Positions 45,308 to 57,980 of a stretch of 64,000 nucleotides of DNA are shown here, one piece after another. This stretch comes from Plecoglossus altivelis (taxonomy: Eukaryota; Chordata; Actinopteri; Osmeriformes; Plecoglossidae). The position numbers and the translations under genes were made by a program. Each line of letters begins with the position of its first letter. Within the stretch, counting starts at the first letter, position 1. The notes beneath the pieces were generated by a model. That model was not told the DNA's origin. It ran no database searches and saw only the letters and a list, made by a program, of their open reading frames with translations. The stretch lies in assembly GCA_036571765.1 (NCBI GenBank), contig BROE01000020.1, forward strand, positions 19,918,179-19,982,178, in the 5' to 3' direction.

Positions 45308-46246
45308 TATCTGTCTGTCTGTCGGTCTGTCTGTAAAGTTTGACCCAGTTGCCTGTGTTAGGACTCTTTCGCTCGCTTCAAGAAGCCAATCAGATTCAGG
45401 TAGCAGACGTTTTCTGGACTCTGCTCTGACCCTCCACTGATGCCGACCCCGGGCCGGACCAGATCCTCATCTCCGTCTGCCGAGAAAGGATTAGGGCAGG
45501 GATTGAAATCGGAACGAAGATCAGACTAAAGGGTTAGGGTTAGATTTACCCCACAGGGTTAGGAATGTTATGAAGGTTAGTTTGGAAAGAGAAATAGGAC
45601 ACTGGTTCTTTAAAGATCCCAACCTTCTAACTTTTAGAAGAACCTTTAGCAGTTCTCAAAAACGATCATTTGCAAGGCAAATTAAACAAACATGGTCATC
45701 GCGTATCTTAGCAACACGTGTGCAACCCAGACACGTGAGAGAAAAGAAATATGGAGCGAAGATATTTACTGATTTAATCTCAGCAATGAGTGAAACTCTT
45801 CCAGATTATTAAACATGTTTCAGAATAGTTTCAAGTTTTACATTTATAGTTAATTTGCCATTTGTTTCAAATTGTACGTTTGTTTGCTGTGCAGGTACAT
45901 TGGCTTGTATCTAGTGACTGTTTCCTGGTAGTCTAATCTAAATCCTATGTGGATCTAAATCTTAACTAATCCCAATCCTTTGGAACTAACATTCTTAGAA
46001 ACAGTATTTTAACAAAACATGATTGTCACCAGAATGCCTGGACAAAACATTCATGTTTACTTTTATTGTGTACTTTAGTGATCATGTGATCTTGCTGTCA
46101 GATATCAGCCATTTTAGTGAGGGTGATTACATCACACCAAATGCGGAATACGGAATGTTGAGCACTGTGTGTTCTCTGACTGGTGAGTTCTGGAACTCAA
46201 CCAGGAAGTATTTCAGCTGTTTGGAGGAATCAGGAGGGCATAGTAC
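44143..46246. other. Gene-free stretch
   Basis: C-rich patch at 44780-44875 and a CTGC/CTGT tetranucleotide array at 45108-45332. No exon recognised. Confidence 0.6.
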
Positions 46247-46992
46247 AAGAGAGCCTGTCTCCCTACATAGCCTGTCTCACTGCAGAGCCTGTCTCCCTAC
46301 AGAGCCTGTCTTGTCTCACTGCAGAGTGTCTCCCTGCAGAGCCTGTCTCCCAGCAGAGCCTGTCTCCCTACAGAGCCTGTCTCCCTACAGAGCCTGTCTC
46401 CCTGCAGAGCCTGTCTCACTGCAGAGCCTGTCTCACTGCAGAGCCTGTCTCACTGCAGAACCTGTCTCACTGCAGAACCTGTCTCCCTGCAGAGCCTGTC
46501 TCACTGCAGAGCCTGTCTCCCTTTAGAGCATGTCTTACAGCAGAGCCTGTCTCCCTACAGAGCCTGTCTCCCTACAGAGCCTGTCTCCCTACAGAGCCTG
46601 TCTCCCTTTAGAGCCTGTCTCCCTTTAGAGCATGTCTTACAGCAGAGCCTGTCTCACAGCAGAGCCTGTCTCACTGCAGAGCCTGTCTCCCTGCAGAGCC
46701 TGTCTCCCTGCAGAGCCTGTCTCCCACCAGAGCCTGTCTCCCAGCAGAGCCTGTCTCCCTACAGAGCCTGTCTCACTGCAGAGCCTGTCTCCCTTTAGAG
46801 CATGTCTTACAGCAGAGCCTGTCTCACTGCAGAGCCTGTCTCCCAGCAGAGCCTGTCTCCCAGCAGAGCCTGTATCCCTGCAGAGCCTGTCTCACTGCAG
46901 AGCCTGTCTCCCAGCAGAGCCTGTCTCTCTGCAGAGCCTGTCTCCCAGCAGAGCCTGTCTCCCTGCAGAGCCTGTTTCCCAGAGCCTGTCTT
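46247..46992. repeat. 17-bp minisatellite, about 43 copies
   Basis: Unit GAGCCTGTCTCCCTGCA with C/A variants. Confidence 0.97.
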
Positions 46993-48374
46993 ACATGATA
47001 GTGTTTTACAGGATCTGTCCAGATTGTATCAACCTTGACTTTCTCTTCTTGATCATAAAACACAGAACAACAACATGTAAACTTGCAGACTTGGATTAGA
47101 TGTTTTCTGACATGTGACATCACAATGCATGTGATAGTAAGAACTATCATGTCTGATAGTCCAATCAGTTGGTCTGAGCCCCGCACCACGGAGAGTTCAG
47201 AATCAGAATCGGTTTTATTCGCCATGCAAGATACACAAGCACAGAATTTACTGTGGCAGGGAAGTGCAAACATAGAACATATATGTTGCGCAACATCTCC
47301 ACAAGATGCAGGTTTGTCAATCCAGTCAACCTTGGATTACATTTCTGCCGAGTCATCACTTGACCTGCTACTCAGCTGACAATGTTTTCATGTTTACTCT
47401 GCTCCCAATCTACAAATCCATCTCTGTATCCTGGGCTGCTCTAAGCCTCAGCGTCTCACAGAAGGGAACTGCACAATCAGCCTTCTGTTGTGATGGATGA
47501 AGCTTCAGAGTGCTAATCCAGACTCTGAACAGTTTAGAAACCTGGACCTCATCCAAGAAGTTCTTTCCCAGCCATCTCGAAGCTAATTCTGTGTAAGATG
47601 AGCTGTCATTCTTCTGAAAGATCAATTCCTTTGATCAGAGACTTGTTGTACTGGTATTGATCAGCATGTATCTGGTCTTTTCAGCTTGAGCAAATTATCG
47701 ATGCTGAAATCAGTTATGGGCACTTTCCTGTTTTTTTTATTCCCCGTGTCTTGTAGCTGATGGGTTCCAATGTAGCCAGTGAAAACAAAACGTTCCCCAG
47801 CTGATGTCCACACCTGTCAAGACAGGAACTACAAAGAGAGAAGACTCGTTAGAAACCAACTCCAGTGCAACGTGCTGATTGGTTGAGTATCACGTCACAT
47901 GGTCACATCGTATCCCAATATGGTTCCTTCTTCGCCTACATCGTCGTCTTTGTGGAATGACGTAAACACTGTTGTGTCTGCTGACATCATTTATTTGATC
48001 AGAAACAATGATTTTAAAGCTCACTTCTGAGAAACGGTTTTGTGCATGGCTCCTGCTGAGGTGAGGCCTGAGGGAGGGGATTATGTGGTGAGTTTCTACC
48101 TCATAAAGCACCATGAAAAGTGCTTTGACCTGAAGGACTGATCTAAAGCAATGTGGCTGTTATGACACAAGAGGCCTGATCCTGCGTTCTGGCAGATGCT
48201 GCAGAATAGCAAAGCTCTCTGTGCTCGGGTCTAGTGCACATGAGTGTTAACTCACTGCAAACCAAAAATACCATTAACCTCTAAATAGGAGGGGCACCAT
48301 TTAATGATTAAGCACTGTTTGTTTTCCGTGCTCCAGGAGCTCAGAGTTATGCTACTCTGACTGCCATGGCTGAC
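46993..48374. other. Gene-free stretch
   Basis: Holds one retroelement tail (47.2 kb). Otherwise nothing recognised. Confidence 0.6.
47195..47265 (-). mobile_element. Retroelement 3' tail fragment
   Basis: Minus strand: GGCGAATAAAACCGATTCTG with a TTCTGA tandem end. Same class as the pieces at 15.2 and 61.6 kb. Confidence 0.5.
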
Positions 48375-48730
48375 AGGGCTAATCGTAGCATCTCTGTAAG
48401 CGATTAGCATCGTAGCATCAGGTTCTGGAGACATGTCTGTTAGCGTTTAGCATCAGGTTCTGGAGATGTGTCTGTTAGCGTTTAGCATCATAGCATCAGG
48501 TTCTGGAGACGTGTCTGTTAGCGTTTAGCATCGTAGCATCAGGTTCTGGAGACGTATCTGTTAGCGATTAGCATCGTGGCATCAGGTTCTGGAGACATGT
48601 CTGTTAGCGATTAGCATCGTAGCATCATTTTCTGGAGACATGTCTGTTAGCGATTAGCATCGTAGCATCATTTTCTGGAAACATGTCTGTTAGCGATTAG
48701 CATCGTAGCATCAGGTTCTGGAGACGTGTT
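48375..48730. repeat. About 44-bp minisatellite, 8 copies
   Basis: Unit includes TGTCTGTTAGCGATTAGCAT and CAGGTTCTGGAGAC. Confidence 0.95.
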
Positions 48731-49209
48731 TTGCAGTCTCTCTGATCGCCTCTCTGACCTGCGCGACACAGACTGCAGAGTCTGGCTTCTTCACTGCATC
48801 CTACAAGGGTTTCAGAAATAATCACAGTTGTTCCTGGATAAATACTCTGGGATAGTTGTTCAAAATGGCCGCCATTACTGCAACAGGGGCTCTGACTGAC
48901 TGATTAGATTGTCTTGTTTGTTTTTGTGTCTTGCCCTCAAAAATTCTGAGAGTGGTTGCGTAATGCTCGAAGGTGTGACAGAGGACAGGGTGTGCAGTGC
49001 CCAAGTATGTTTGACCCATCTTGCATTAGCTTCATCCAAAATAGTATCTCTGGAACTATTTATGTCACAATCAAATACCTGCATGAACAGATCTCCCTCT
49101 CTCTCCAAGGGCTTCTCTCCTACAGGAAGCAGGAAGTCAGGACAGGAAGCTCAGGGGTCGTCCTCCTTAGTCCTCACAGAGCAACAGAGTGGATGGACTC
49201 AAAGATGCT

Positions 49210-49440
49210 GAGACTGGTCTGGTTCAGACTGGTACAGACTGGTTTAGACTGGTCTGGTACCATATGGCAATGTCTGGTACAGACTGATATAGACTGGTCT
49301 GGTACCATATGGTAATGTCTGGTACAGACTGGTCTGGTACAGACTGGTACAGACTGGTCTGGTTCAGACTGGTACAGACTGGTCTGGTATAGACTTGTAT
49401 AGACTGGTCTGGTACAATATGGAAGTGTCTGGCACAGACC
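49210..49440. repeat. Short tandem array
   Basis: GACTGGTCTGGTACA units, with a longer period holding CATATGG. Confidence 0.92.
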
Positions 49441-51995
49441 AGTCTTGTCCAGCTGGTTTTCCTAACCCAAAGAGGTGCAGCACAATGACAGATGCAATAC
49501 ATACTAAACCATTCACTATACAAATAGTATTGTCAACAGGTCATGACAATTCATCGCCCTGGAAATGACAGCATTCCATCTACATCAGTCAAATGTCTGC
49601 CACCTGATTGGCTCAACAAGTGTCCAATAAACAGCTTCTCGTCCTGTCCTGCTCTCCGATTGGTCCCAGCGAACCATCTTGTAAAATTGCACAGTTTCTA
49701 AATAACGACTTGAGATTGCAGTGCTGAGAAAAGAGATAAGACTCGCCCAGATCAAACACAAAGCTAGAGTCAACAGTTGTATCGGCACAGAGGTTACGAG
49801 CTGCTGGCTATAGGTACAGTCGATTTTCCACTGTTAAATCTGTCCCTCGCGCTATGACGCTTCTTTTTGCCACAGCGGTCAGGTAGGAACAGAGACTCTG
49901 ACAATAGAAACAAAGTCTACAAATAGGACTGAGGATGCTAAGCAGCCTAACCACATGCCTCTCTAGCATGGTATCTCTCTGTCCTCAGTTACTGAGGTAA
50001 CTGTAGACGCTGGCTGGACAAGCTTGGACATATACCAGGGGTTCTTTGCTACAGTACTGGGGAACTAAACCCTTGTTTTTTGTTTTGTAGACCAGAATCT
50101 TGGCTGTGGGTTTCAGGATTAATCCAGTATATACAGCAATGGTGTGCGTCTTAGGTCAAAGCTGTCCTTTAGGTGGAACAAGAGAAGTAGTGAGCCATTG
50201 TTCTCCACGACAGATGTGTGATGGAGGACTGCATGCAATTGTGTGTGGTGGTGTGAGTGTGTGTGGTCTTGCATAAATACCCCTACAATGAGAGTAAAAC
50301 GAAAGCCTTGTGGGAGCATTTTCTTAGGACACACAACTTCAAGAGGTATGCTAAGGGGGTCAGGGGTCAGGGTTGATAACCCATTTTGAATGAAAGTGAA
50401 TTGCCTGTCCTTACTAGGATAGTAAAACAAACCTGTGTGTGTGTCTACGTGCGTGTGTGTGCGTGTGTGTGTGTGTGTTGTGGGGAAGTTACGCAACGAG
50501 TAATCTGTCCCACTGCCACATCCATTCAGCCAGTTCTAGAAGTGGGGGTTTGAGAGCTGCCAGATTGTGCTCCCACCAACCAGCACAAGCACCCATTCTC
50601 TGTGAGTGTTAGCTAAGCAGCTTAGCAACCCCGGGAGCCTTCTGAACAGCCCTGGAGGGTCTCCTTTCATTCATCTGGGACTGATTAGTGACCACAACAC
50701 AGAGCTACACATGCCCATGTCCTGTTAGAAGTGCTAACCTTTACTGAAATAGACAGAAGAAGACAAAGAGCTGCCACGTCGAAACAAATAAAAAAAATAA
50801 AGATACGAGATGTTTTAGTCATCGGTAGTTTTGCATCTCGTTGAAAGGTGGGATATTTTTGTCTCCACGTACACAGCCAATCAGTAGAGGAGGGGGTGGT
50901 GAGATTGCGTGAATGTGTGAGTGGTCAGTGAGTTCAATGAACTGAGCTCCAGAACTGACCAGCTGCTCTGGGCACTGAATGCATCCAGCAACCAATTACC
51001 CAGTTACCCACAGTCACACACACTGTCTCACGCACATTCAAACAAGAACACGCTCAAACCCTCTGTCTCACGCACAGACACTGGGTTTCTGCTCCAGATA
51101 CTTCAGCCTCCATGCCAAGTGCCCGACACTAAGGAATGAGGCGGCCAGGCTGACGACTGCATCTCCTACTTTCCCCCTCTTCCACGGGCCCCTGGCCCCC
51201 AGCCCGAAGCCCCCAGCCCCTGGCCCCCAGCCCCTGGCCCCCAGCCCCCGGCCCCCGGCCCGAAGCCCCCAGCCCCTGGCCCCCGGCCCCCAGCCTTGCA
51301 GAGTCCCTAAATCCACTCTGATTAAAAGGGCTACGAGTGGGATTTTAGATGGGCTCAATTTGTTTAATCCCACAGTAATTGAACAGAAGGAAAATAGAGG
51401 AGGGAAGTCAGAAATCTGTGGGCATTATTGTTGCTGATCAACAGGACACAGCTTTTCCCATCAGCCTCCTTTTGTTGGAAAGAGTCAGCAACTTATCTTA
51501 TTAGTTTAGCAGGAGAGGGAGAAAAGCCGACATAAAGAGAGAAATATAAATACAGAGAAAGAACGAAAAAATGTGAGAGACGGAGACAGAGAAAGGTTGA
51601 GTGAGATCATTTATCAGTCTGCTATATATAAAAAGCAGCAATGCCAGTTTGATACATGATGTTAGCAGGCTAGCGTACACTAGATCTAAGATCACCATGG
51701 AGCCTGCTGTGACAGTCTGTGTTTCTAACCTACAGAACAGAGGATCTGACTAGCGAAACTGTACCGCTGAATAATGACCTTCCTGGCACAGTCACAATGC
51801 TTAAGGAAAGTTCCTTTATTGAATGTGTGGGAAAACCTAAACAGACCAATAATTCTACCTGATCTATATGGTTGTATAATCTGATTGGTTGTTAAAATCA
51901 ACGGCCTTTTCAGAATGTCGACGTGAGTGTTTGCTCGTTCACCTGTCAGTGAATGGAGACGGGATACTACCACAGAACTCTGGCCAGGAAGCCTG
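49441..51995. other. Gene-free stretch
   Basis: Contains a GT tract near 50450-50480 and a CCCCCAGCCCCTGG array at 51185-51297. No exon recognised. Confidence 0.6.
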
Positions 51996-53050
51996 GAGGT
52001 CTGGAGGACAGGGACAGGGGGACAGGGGGACAGGAGGACTGGAGGTCTGGAGGACAGGGGGACAGGAGGACTGGAGGACAGTAGGACTGGAGGTCTGGAG
52101 GACAGGGGGAAGGAAGATAAGGGGGACTGGAGGACTGGAGGTCTGGAGGACAGGAGGACAGGAGGTCTAGAGGACAGGGGGACAGGAGGACTGGAGGACA
52201 GGAGGACTGGATGACAGGAGGACAGGAGGACAGGAGGTCTAGAGGACAGGGGGACAGGAGGACTGGAGGACAGTAGGACTGGAGGTCTGGAGGACAGGGG
52301 GACAGGAGGACTGGAGGACAGGAGGTCTGGAGGTCTAGAGGACAGGAGGACAGGGGGACAGGAGGACTGGAGGTCTGGAGGACAGGGGGACAGGAGGACT
52401 GGAGGACAGGAGGTCTGGAGGACAGGAGGACAGGAGGACAGGAGGACAGGAGGTCTGGAGGACAGTAGGACAGGAGGTCTGGAGGACAGGAGGACAGGAT
52501 GTTGGGAGGCCTGGAGGACAGGGGACAGGAGGACTGGAGGACAGGAGGACAGGAGGACAGGAGGTCTGGAGGACAGGAGGACAGGATGTTGAGAGGACAG
52601 GATGTTGAGAGGACAGGAGGCCTGGAGGACAGGGGACAGGAGGACTGGAGGACAGGAGGACAGGAGGTCTGGAGGACAGGAGGACAGGATGTTGAGAGGA
52701 CAGGATGTTGAGAGGACAGGAGGTCTGGAGGACAGGAGGACAGGATGTTGAGAGGACAGGAGGACAGGATGTTGGGAGGACAGGATGTTGAGAGGACAGG
52801 ATGTTGGGAGGACAGGATGTTGAGAGGACAGGATGTTGGGAGGACAGGAGGACAGGGGACAGGAGGACTGGAGGACAGGATGTTGGGAGGACAGGATGTT
52901 GGGAGGACAGGATGTTGGGAGGACAGGAGGACAGGATGTTGAGAGGACAGGATGTTGGGAGGACAGGAGGACAGGATGTTGAGAGGACAGGATGTTGAGA
53001 GGACAGGAGGACAGGGGACAGGAGGACTGGAGGACAGGATGTTGGGAGGC
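51996..53050. repeat. GGAGGACA-type minisatellite
   Basis: Higher-order mixture of GGAGGACAGG, GGAGGTCTGG, GGACTGGA and, to the right, GGATGTTGGGA or GGATGTTGAGA. Confidence 0.97.
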
Positions 53051-53389
53051 CTGGAGGAGTGCAGGGATTTATGACTCCCATGACAAGTTCCTCTGGTCTT
53101 ACGAAGGTCTTAATAAAGTGTTGTGTGGGAGGTCAACATGGGCACTGTCTCTGTCTCTGTTTGGATATCAGACGCCCATCCTAGCTGCTGTTACACTGGC
53201 CCAGTCAGAAGCCTCTTCCGCCTGGTTAACCTGGCCTCATTAGAGAAGACCCTTCTGAATCACAGCCCCAACAAAACAACAGACTGTCAGCCAGAGTTAG
53301 AGGAGATCTCCATGTTGTTGTAGAATTACTGGAGCATCTGGATTCCAGAGGGATCAGCCTACAGAAAACACGAGAATCAAAGGATCAGG

Positions 53390-54345
53390 GAGGAAGAGAT
53401 GAAGGACAGGGAAGAGGAAGGAGAGAGAGGTGGGAGAGGAGAGGACGGGGAGAGAGGAGAGAGAGGTGGGAGAGGAGAGGACGGGGAGAGAGGAGAGGAA
53501 AGGACAGGGAAGAGGAAGGAGAGAGAGGTGGGAGAGGAGAGGACGGGGAGAGAGTAGAGGAAAGGACAGGGAAGAGGAAGGAGAGAGAGGTGGGAGAGGA
53601 AAGGACGGGGAGAGAGGAGAGGACGGGGAGAGAGGAGAGGAAAGGACAGGGAAGAGGAAGGAGAGAGAGGTGGGAGAGGAGGGGACAGGGAGAAAGGAGA
53701 GGACAGGGAGAGAGGAGAGGAAAGGACAGGGAAGAGGAAGGAGAGAGAGGTGGGAGAGGAGGGGACGGGGAGAGAGGAGAGGACGGGGAGAGAGGAGAGG
53801 AAAGGACAGGGAAGAGGAAGGAGAGAGAGGTGGGAGAGGAGAGGACAGGGAGAGAGGAGATGAAAGGACAGGGAAGAGGAAGGAGAGAGAGGTGGGAGAG
53901 GAGAGGACAGGGAGAGAGGAGAGGAAAGGACAGGGAAGAGGAAGGAGAGAGAGGTGGGAGAGGAGGGGACGGTGAGAGAGGAGAGGACGGGGAGAGAGGA
54001 GAGGAAAGGACAGGGAAGAGGAAGGAGAGAGAGGTGGGAGAGGAGGGGACAGGGAGAGAGGAGAGGAAAGGACAGGGAAGAGGAAGGAGAGAGGTGGGAG
54101 AGGAGAGGACGGGGAGAGAGGAGAGGAAAGGACGGTAGAGGAGAAAGTAGGAGAGAGAGAAGAGCATGAGAGAAGTGTGGAGAGGAGAGGAGAGGAGAGA
54201 GAATTAGAGGAGAGAGAAGGAGAGGAGGAGAGGAGGGGGAGAGAAGAGAGTATGAGAGGGGAGAGAAGAAGAGGAGAGGACAAGGGAGAGGAGAGAGAAA
54301 AAGAGAAGAGAGTTGGAGAGAACGAGGAGAGAGAGGAGAGGATAG
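53390..54345. repeat. Polypurine minisatellite
   Basis: Units joining GAGGAAAGGACAGGGAAGA, GGAAGGAGAGAGAGGTGGGA and GGACGGGGAGA. More than 90 percent purine on plus. Confidence 0.97.
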
Positions 54346-54689
54346 GGAGGACATGGCATAGCTGGCTCTTGTCCAACAAAACTGCATCACAGCACTGGAC
54401 AAACTCAACACACATACATTTCTGAAATACCCAAACACACACTGTATGATCCCAAGTCCACTGGTATTCATGACAATGCGAAGGTCTAAATGGAGGGTGT
54501 TAAACTAGGAATCCTCCAGCATGATGATGCATTACAGAGGCAGCAAGACAACCAGTCAGACACACATTATAGAGTCATCCAACGAGCTGGCTAGGAAGCT
54601 GCCCATTCAGGCAGTACACTCAGGATCCTGTTGGTTTCAGACGGGTGTGGGAGCGTGAGTCACAGGAGACACAGACTCCGTGCTTTGGC

Positions 54690-55880
54690 GCACGTTTCTT
54701 CCTCCTTTCAGCCCTCTTCCCCTTTTACTTCTTCCCTACCTTCCACCCCTCCCTCCACATTCTCTCCTCTTCTCCTTCTCCTCCTATTCCCCCCCTCCCC
54801 CCTCCTCTCCTCCCCTCCTCCTCTCCTCCCCCTCACATCCCTCTTCCTCCCCCCTCCCCTTTCTTCCTCTCCTCCCCCTCATACTCCCCTCACCCCTCCT
54901 CCTCCCCTCCTCTCCCCTCCCTCCTGACCTCCCTTTCCTCCTCTCCTCCCCCTCATACTCCCCTCACCCCTCCTCCTCACCTCCCCTCTCCCCTTGTCTC
55001 CTTTCCCTCCCCCTCATACTCCCCTCACCCCTCCTCACTCCCTCCCCCGCTCTCCTCTCCCTCCTCTCCCCCTTCCTCCTCTCCTCTCCCCTCCTCTCCC
55101 CCTCCTCCTCCTCCCCTTCCCTCCTCTCCCTCCTCTCCTCCCCTCCTCCCTTTCTCCTCTCCTCCCCCCTCATACTCCCTCCCCTCCTCCCCTTTTCCTC
55201 CCTCTCCTCCCCCTCATATACTTCCCCACCCTCCTCCTCTCCCCCTCCTCCCCTTGTCTCCTCTTCCCCCCCTCCTCCTCTCCTCCCCTCAATACTCCCT
55301 CACCCTCTCTCCCCTCCCCCCTCCTCCCCTTTCCTCCTCTCCTCCCTCATACTCCCTCACCCCTCCTCTCCCCTCCCCCGCTCCTCTCCCCTCCTCTCTC
55401 CTCTCCCCTCCTCTCCTCCCTCCTCCCTTTCCCTCCTCTCCTCTCCCTCCTCTCCTCCCCGTCTCCTCCCTTCCTCCTCTCCTCCCCTCATCTCCCCCCC
55501 CTCCTCCCCTTTCCTCTCTCCTCCCCTCATCTCCCCCCCCTCCTCCTCCCCCCCTCCTCCCTTCTCTCCTCTCCTTCTCCTCCTCTCCTCTCCTCCTCCC
55601 CCTCCTCTCCTCTCCTTTCCTCCTCTCCTCCCTCCTCTCCTACCCCTCATACTCCCGCTCCCCCTCCCCCCTCCTCTCCTCCCACCTCCTCTCCTCCTCC
55701 CCCTTCTCTCCTCCTCCTCCTCCCCTCACCTCCTCCCTCCCCCTCCTCACCTCCTCCTCCCCTCTCCCCTCCTCCCTCCCCCGTCCTTAGCCTCGTCTCT
55801 TCCCCCCTCCTCCTCCCCTCTCCCTCCTCAATCTCCTCCTCCCCCCTCCTCTCCTCCCCCTCCTGTCCTCCCTCTCCATC
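54690..55880. repeat. Polypyrimidine tract
   Basis: CTCCTCTCCTCCCCTCATAC-type repeats, nearly all C and T on plus. Confidence 0.97.
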
Positions 55881-55882
55881 AG

Positions 55883-55963
55883 ACATGGCAGACGTGTTCA
55901 ACAGCATTTTTCCCCCCTCTGACGTCACTCTTTCCCCAGTCATCTCACCTCACGACAGTTCTC
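55883..55963 (+). CDS. Possible exon after a 1.2-kb pyrimidine tract
   Basis: After a long CT tract, CATCAG precedes AC-ATG and an open, compositionally normal frame (MADVFNSIFPPSDVTLSP and onward) that meets a possible donor GTAATG at 55964. The segment is followed by CT repeat and an assembly gap. The protein is not recognised and no partner exon is visible. Confidence 0.2.
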
Positions 55964-56049
55964 GTAATGGACACTTCTCTCTCTCTCTCTCTCTGTCTCT
56001 TCCTCCCTCCTGCCTCCTCTCTCTCTCTCTCTCCTCTCTCTTCTCTCTC

Positions 56050-56398
56050 NNNNNNNNNNNNNNNNNNNNNNNNNNNNNNNNNNNNNNNNNNNNNNNNNNN
56101 NNNNNNNNNNNNNNNNNNNNNNNNNNNNNNNNNNNNNNNNNNNNNNNNNNNNNNNNNNNNNNNNNNNNNNNNNNNNNNNNNNNNNNNNNNNNNNNNNNNN
56201 NNNNNNNNNNNNNNNNNNNNNNNNNNNNNNNNNNNNNNNNNNNNNNNNNNNNNNNNNNNNNNNNNNNNNNNNNNNNNNNNNNNNNNNNNNNNNNNNNNNN
56301 NNNNNNNNNNNNNNNNNNNNNNNNNNNNNNNNNNNNNNNNNNNNNNNNNNNNNNNNNNNNNNNNNNNNNNNNNNNNNNNNNNNNNNNNNNNNNNNNNN
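56050..56398. other. Assembly gap
   Basis: Run of 349 N bordered on the left by CT repeat, so the gap probably lies in repeat. Confidence 1.
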
Positions 56399-57949
56399 AT
56401 AACAACAAAAGCTTACAATACAATACGTAACACTACCAACAAAATGTTCGGATTAAAAGCAGTCATATTGCAGCGCCCCTGTACCTCACAGGACAAGTTT
56501 GATTACCCATAAGGCTAAGAGCTACCCGCAGCTGCCTGTGTTGAAATCCGGCCCAGGCCCTTTGCTTTCTGACATCCCCTCTCTCTCTGCCTGCCTTTCC
56601 TGTTAAGCTTCTCTTAAAAATGTCAAAGAAAGCATAAGAAATAACCCCCCTTCAAGAAAACATATCTTAATGAAAATAAAATTGGCTGTGGGTGTTCAGC
56701 AGTAGCCTGGGTGTGGCCCTCACACCCCTGAGGAACGCACAGCTGCACCCACGCAGAGGGCATGTGTCATACATGACACGGCGCCCCAGGGAGGGGCCAC
56801 GTGAAGGGGCCACGTGAAGCGAGGAGAGATTCGCACTGGACACACGTTCGTGGAGACTGAGGCCATTTTGTAAACGTGTAAACGGCGATTTTGCGGTGGG
56901 TCTGGCTGGAGCACGCTGAGGTAAACACTGTTCGTTGATGTGGTAGCAGGAAAGTGCAGCTCAGCTCATTCAATAGGTGGGAGAAAAGGGGAGGAAGAGG
57001 AGAGGAATGTTGGAAAATATCTGAGAGAAAACATACGGTACTGTCCTTAAGTCTTGGGCACAAAATCAATGTTCTCAAAGTATATTTTTGTGGCATTTTT
57101 GCCCACTATTGTTTAGTAATGGTATAGAAAGCCAGGACAAGCAGGAGGGAGGAGGGAGGGAGGGAGGGAGGAGGGGGGAGGGAGAAATAGAGGGAGAGTA
57201 GACGAAAACGAGAGAGTGAGGGAGTTAGCAGAGAATCATAGAGAGGGAGTGAGAGAGAGCGGGAGACAGACATGTTTCGTAGGGATTGTGAGAGAGCGCG
57301 AGGGGTTAGAGAGAGACTAGAGAGGGAGGGAGAGAGAGGAAGAAAATGAGAGGGATGAGAAGGAGAGTTGGAGGTTGAGGGATTTATTGAGGTGAGAGGA
57401 GGAGAGGGAAAGTAGATGGCGAGATTGAGAGAGAAATGAGTAGAGATTTTGGCGAGATGAGGATATATGATAAGTGCCAGCTCCAACTCGGCGCCCCAGG
57501 CCAAACGTAAAAACGACTCTCATAGTACTCTCCCCTCGTCACAGATGAACACTGAATAACAATTAGAGTTACAGTTAGGGTGACTGATGTTACCTCAAGT
57601 AGCCTGTACTGTCAACAGATCAACACAGATATCCCCTTTAGTATGCCATAGTATCTGAGGCTATACTTTAGTATATACTTCGTAGACTTTGCGTTTCGTT
57701 TCCAAGGACCAAACAAGCGTTTGAACACAGAAGACACACGTTGTGAAAGTGGAGAGCCCCCTCTTATGGCCTCAGGGCCCCACTGCATGGCCTCCAGCTC
57801 CAGCACTCAGAGTAAAGTTGTGACACTCTCATGCTCTCAATCTCACAAACTCAGCCAGGCTGCAAATGGCTGTACTTCAATGACGATGACATCAATATCT
57901 GCTATCACTCAACTCTCTCTCGTAAAAACTCCCTTACTCGCTCATTCAT

Positions 57950-57980
<31 letters not shown>

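Noticed and set aside
53354..54471. Several 360-codon minus-strand ORFs
   Set aside because: All three frames are open over the polypurine array, which is composition rather than coding.
54680..56512. Plus-strand ORF of 610 codons
   Set aside because: It is a Pro/Ser/Leu translation of the CT tract and runs through 349 N.
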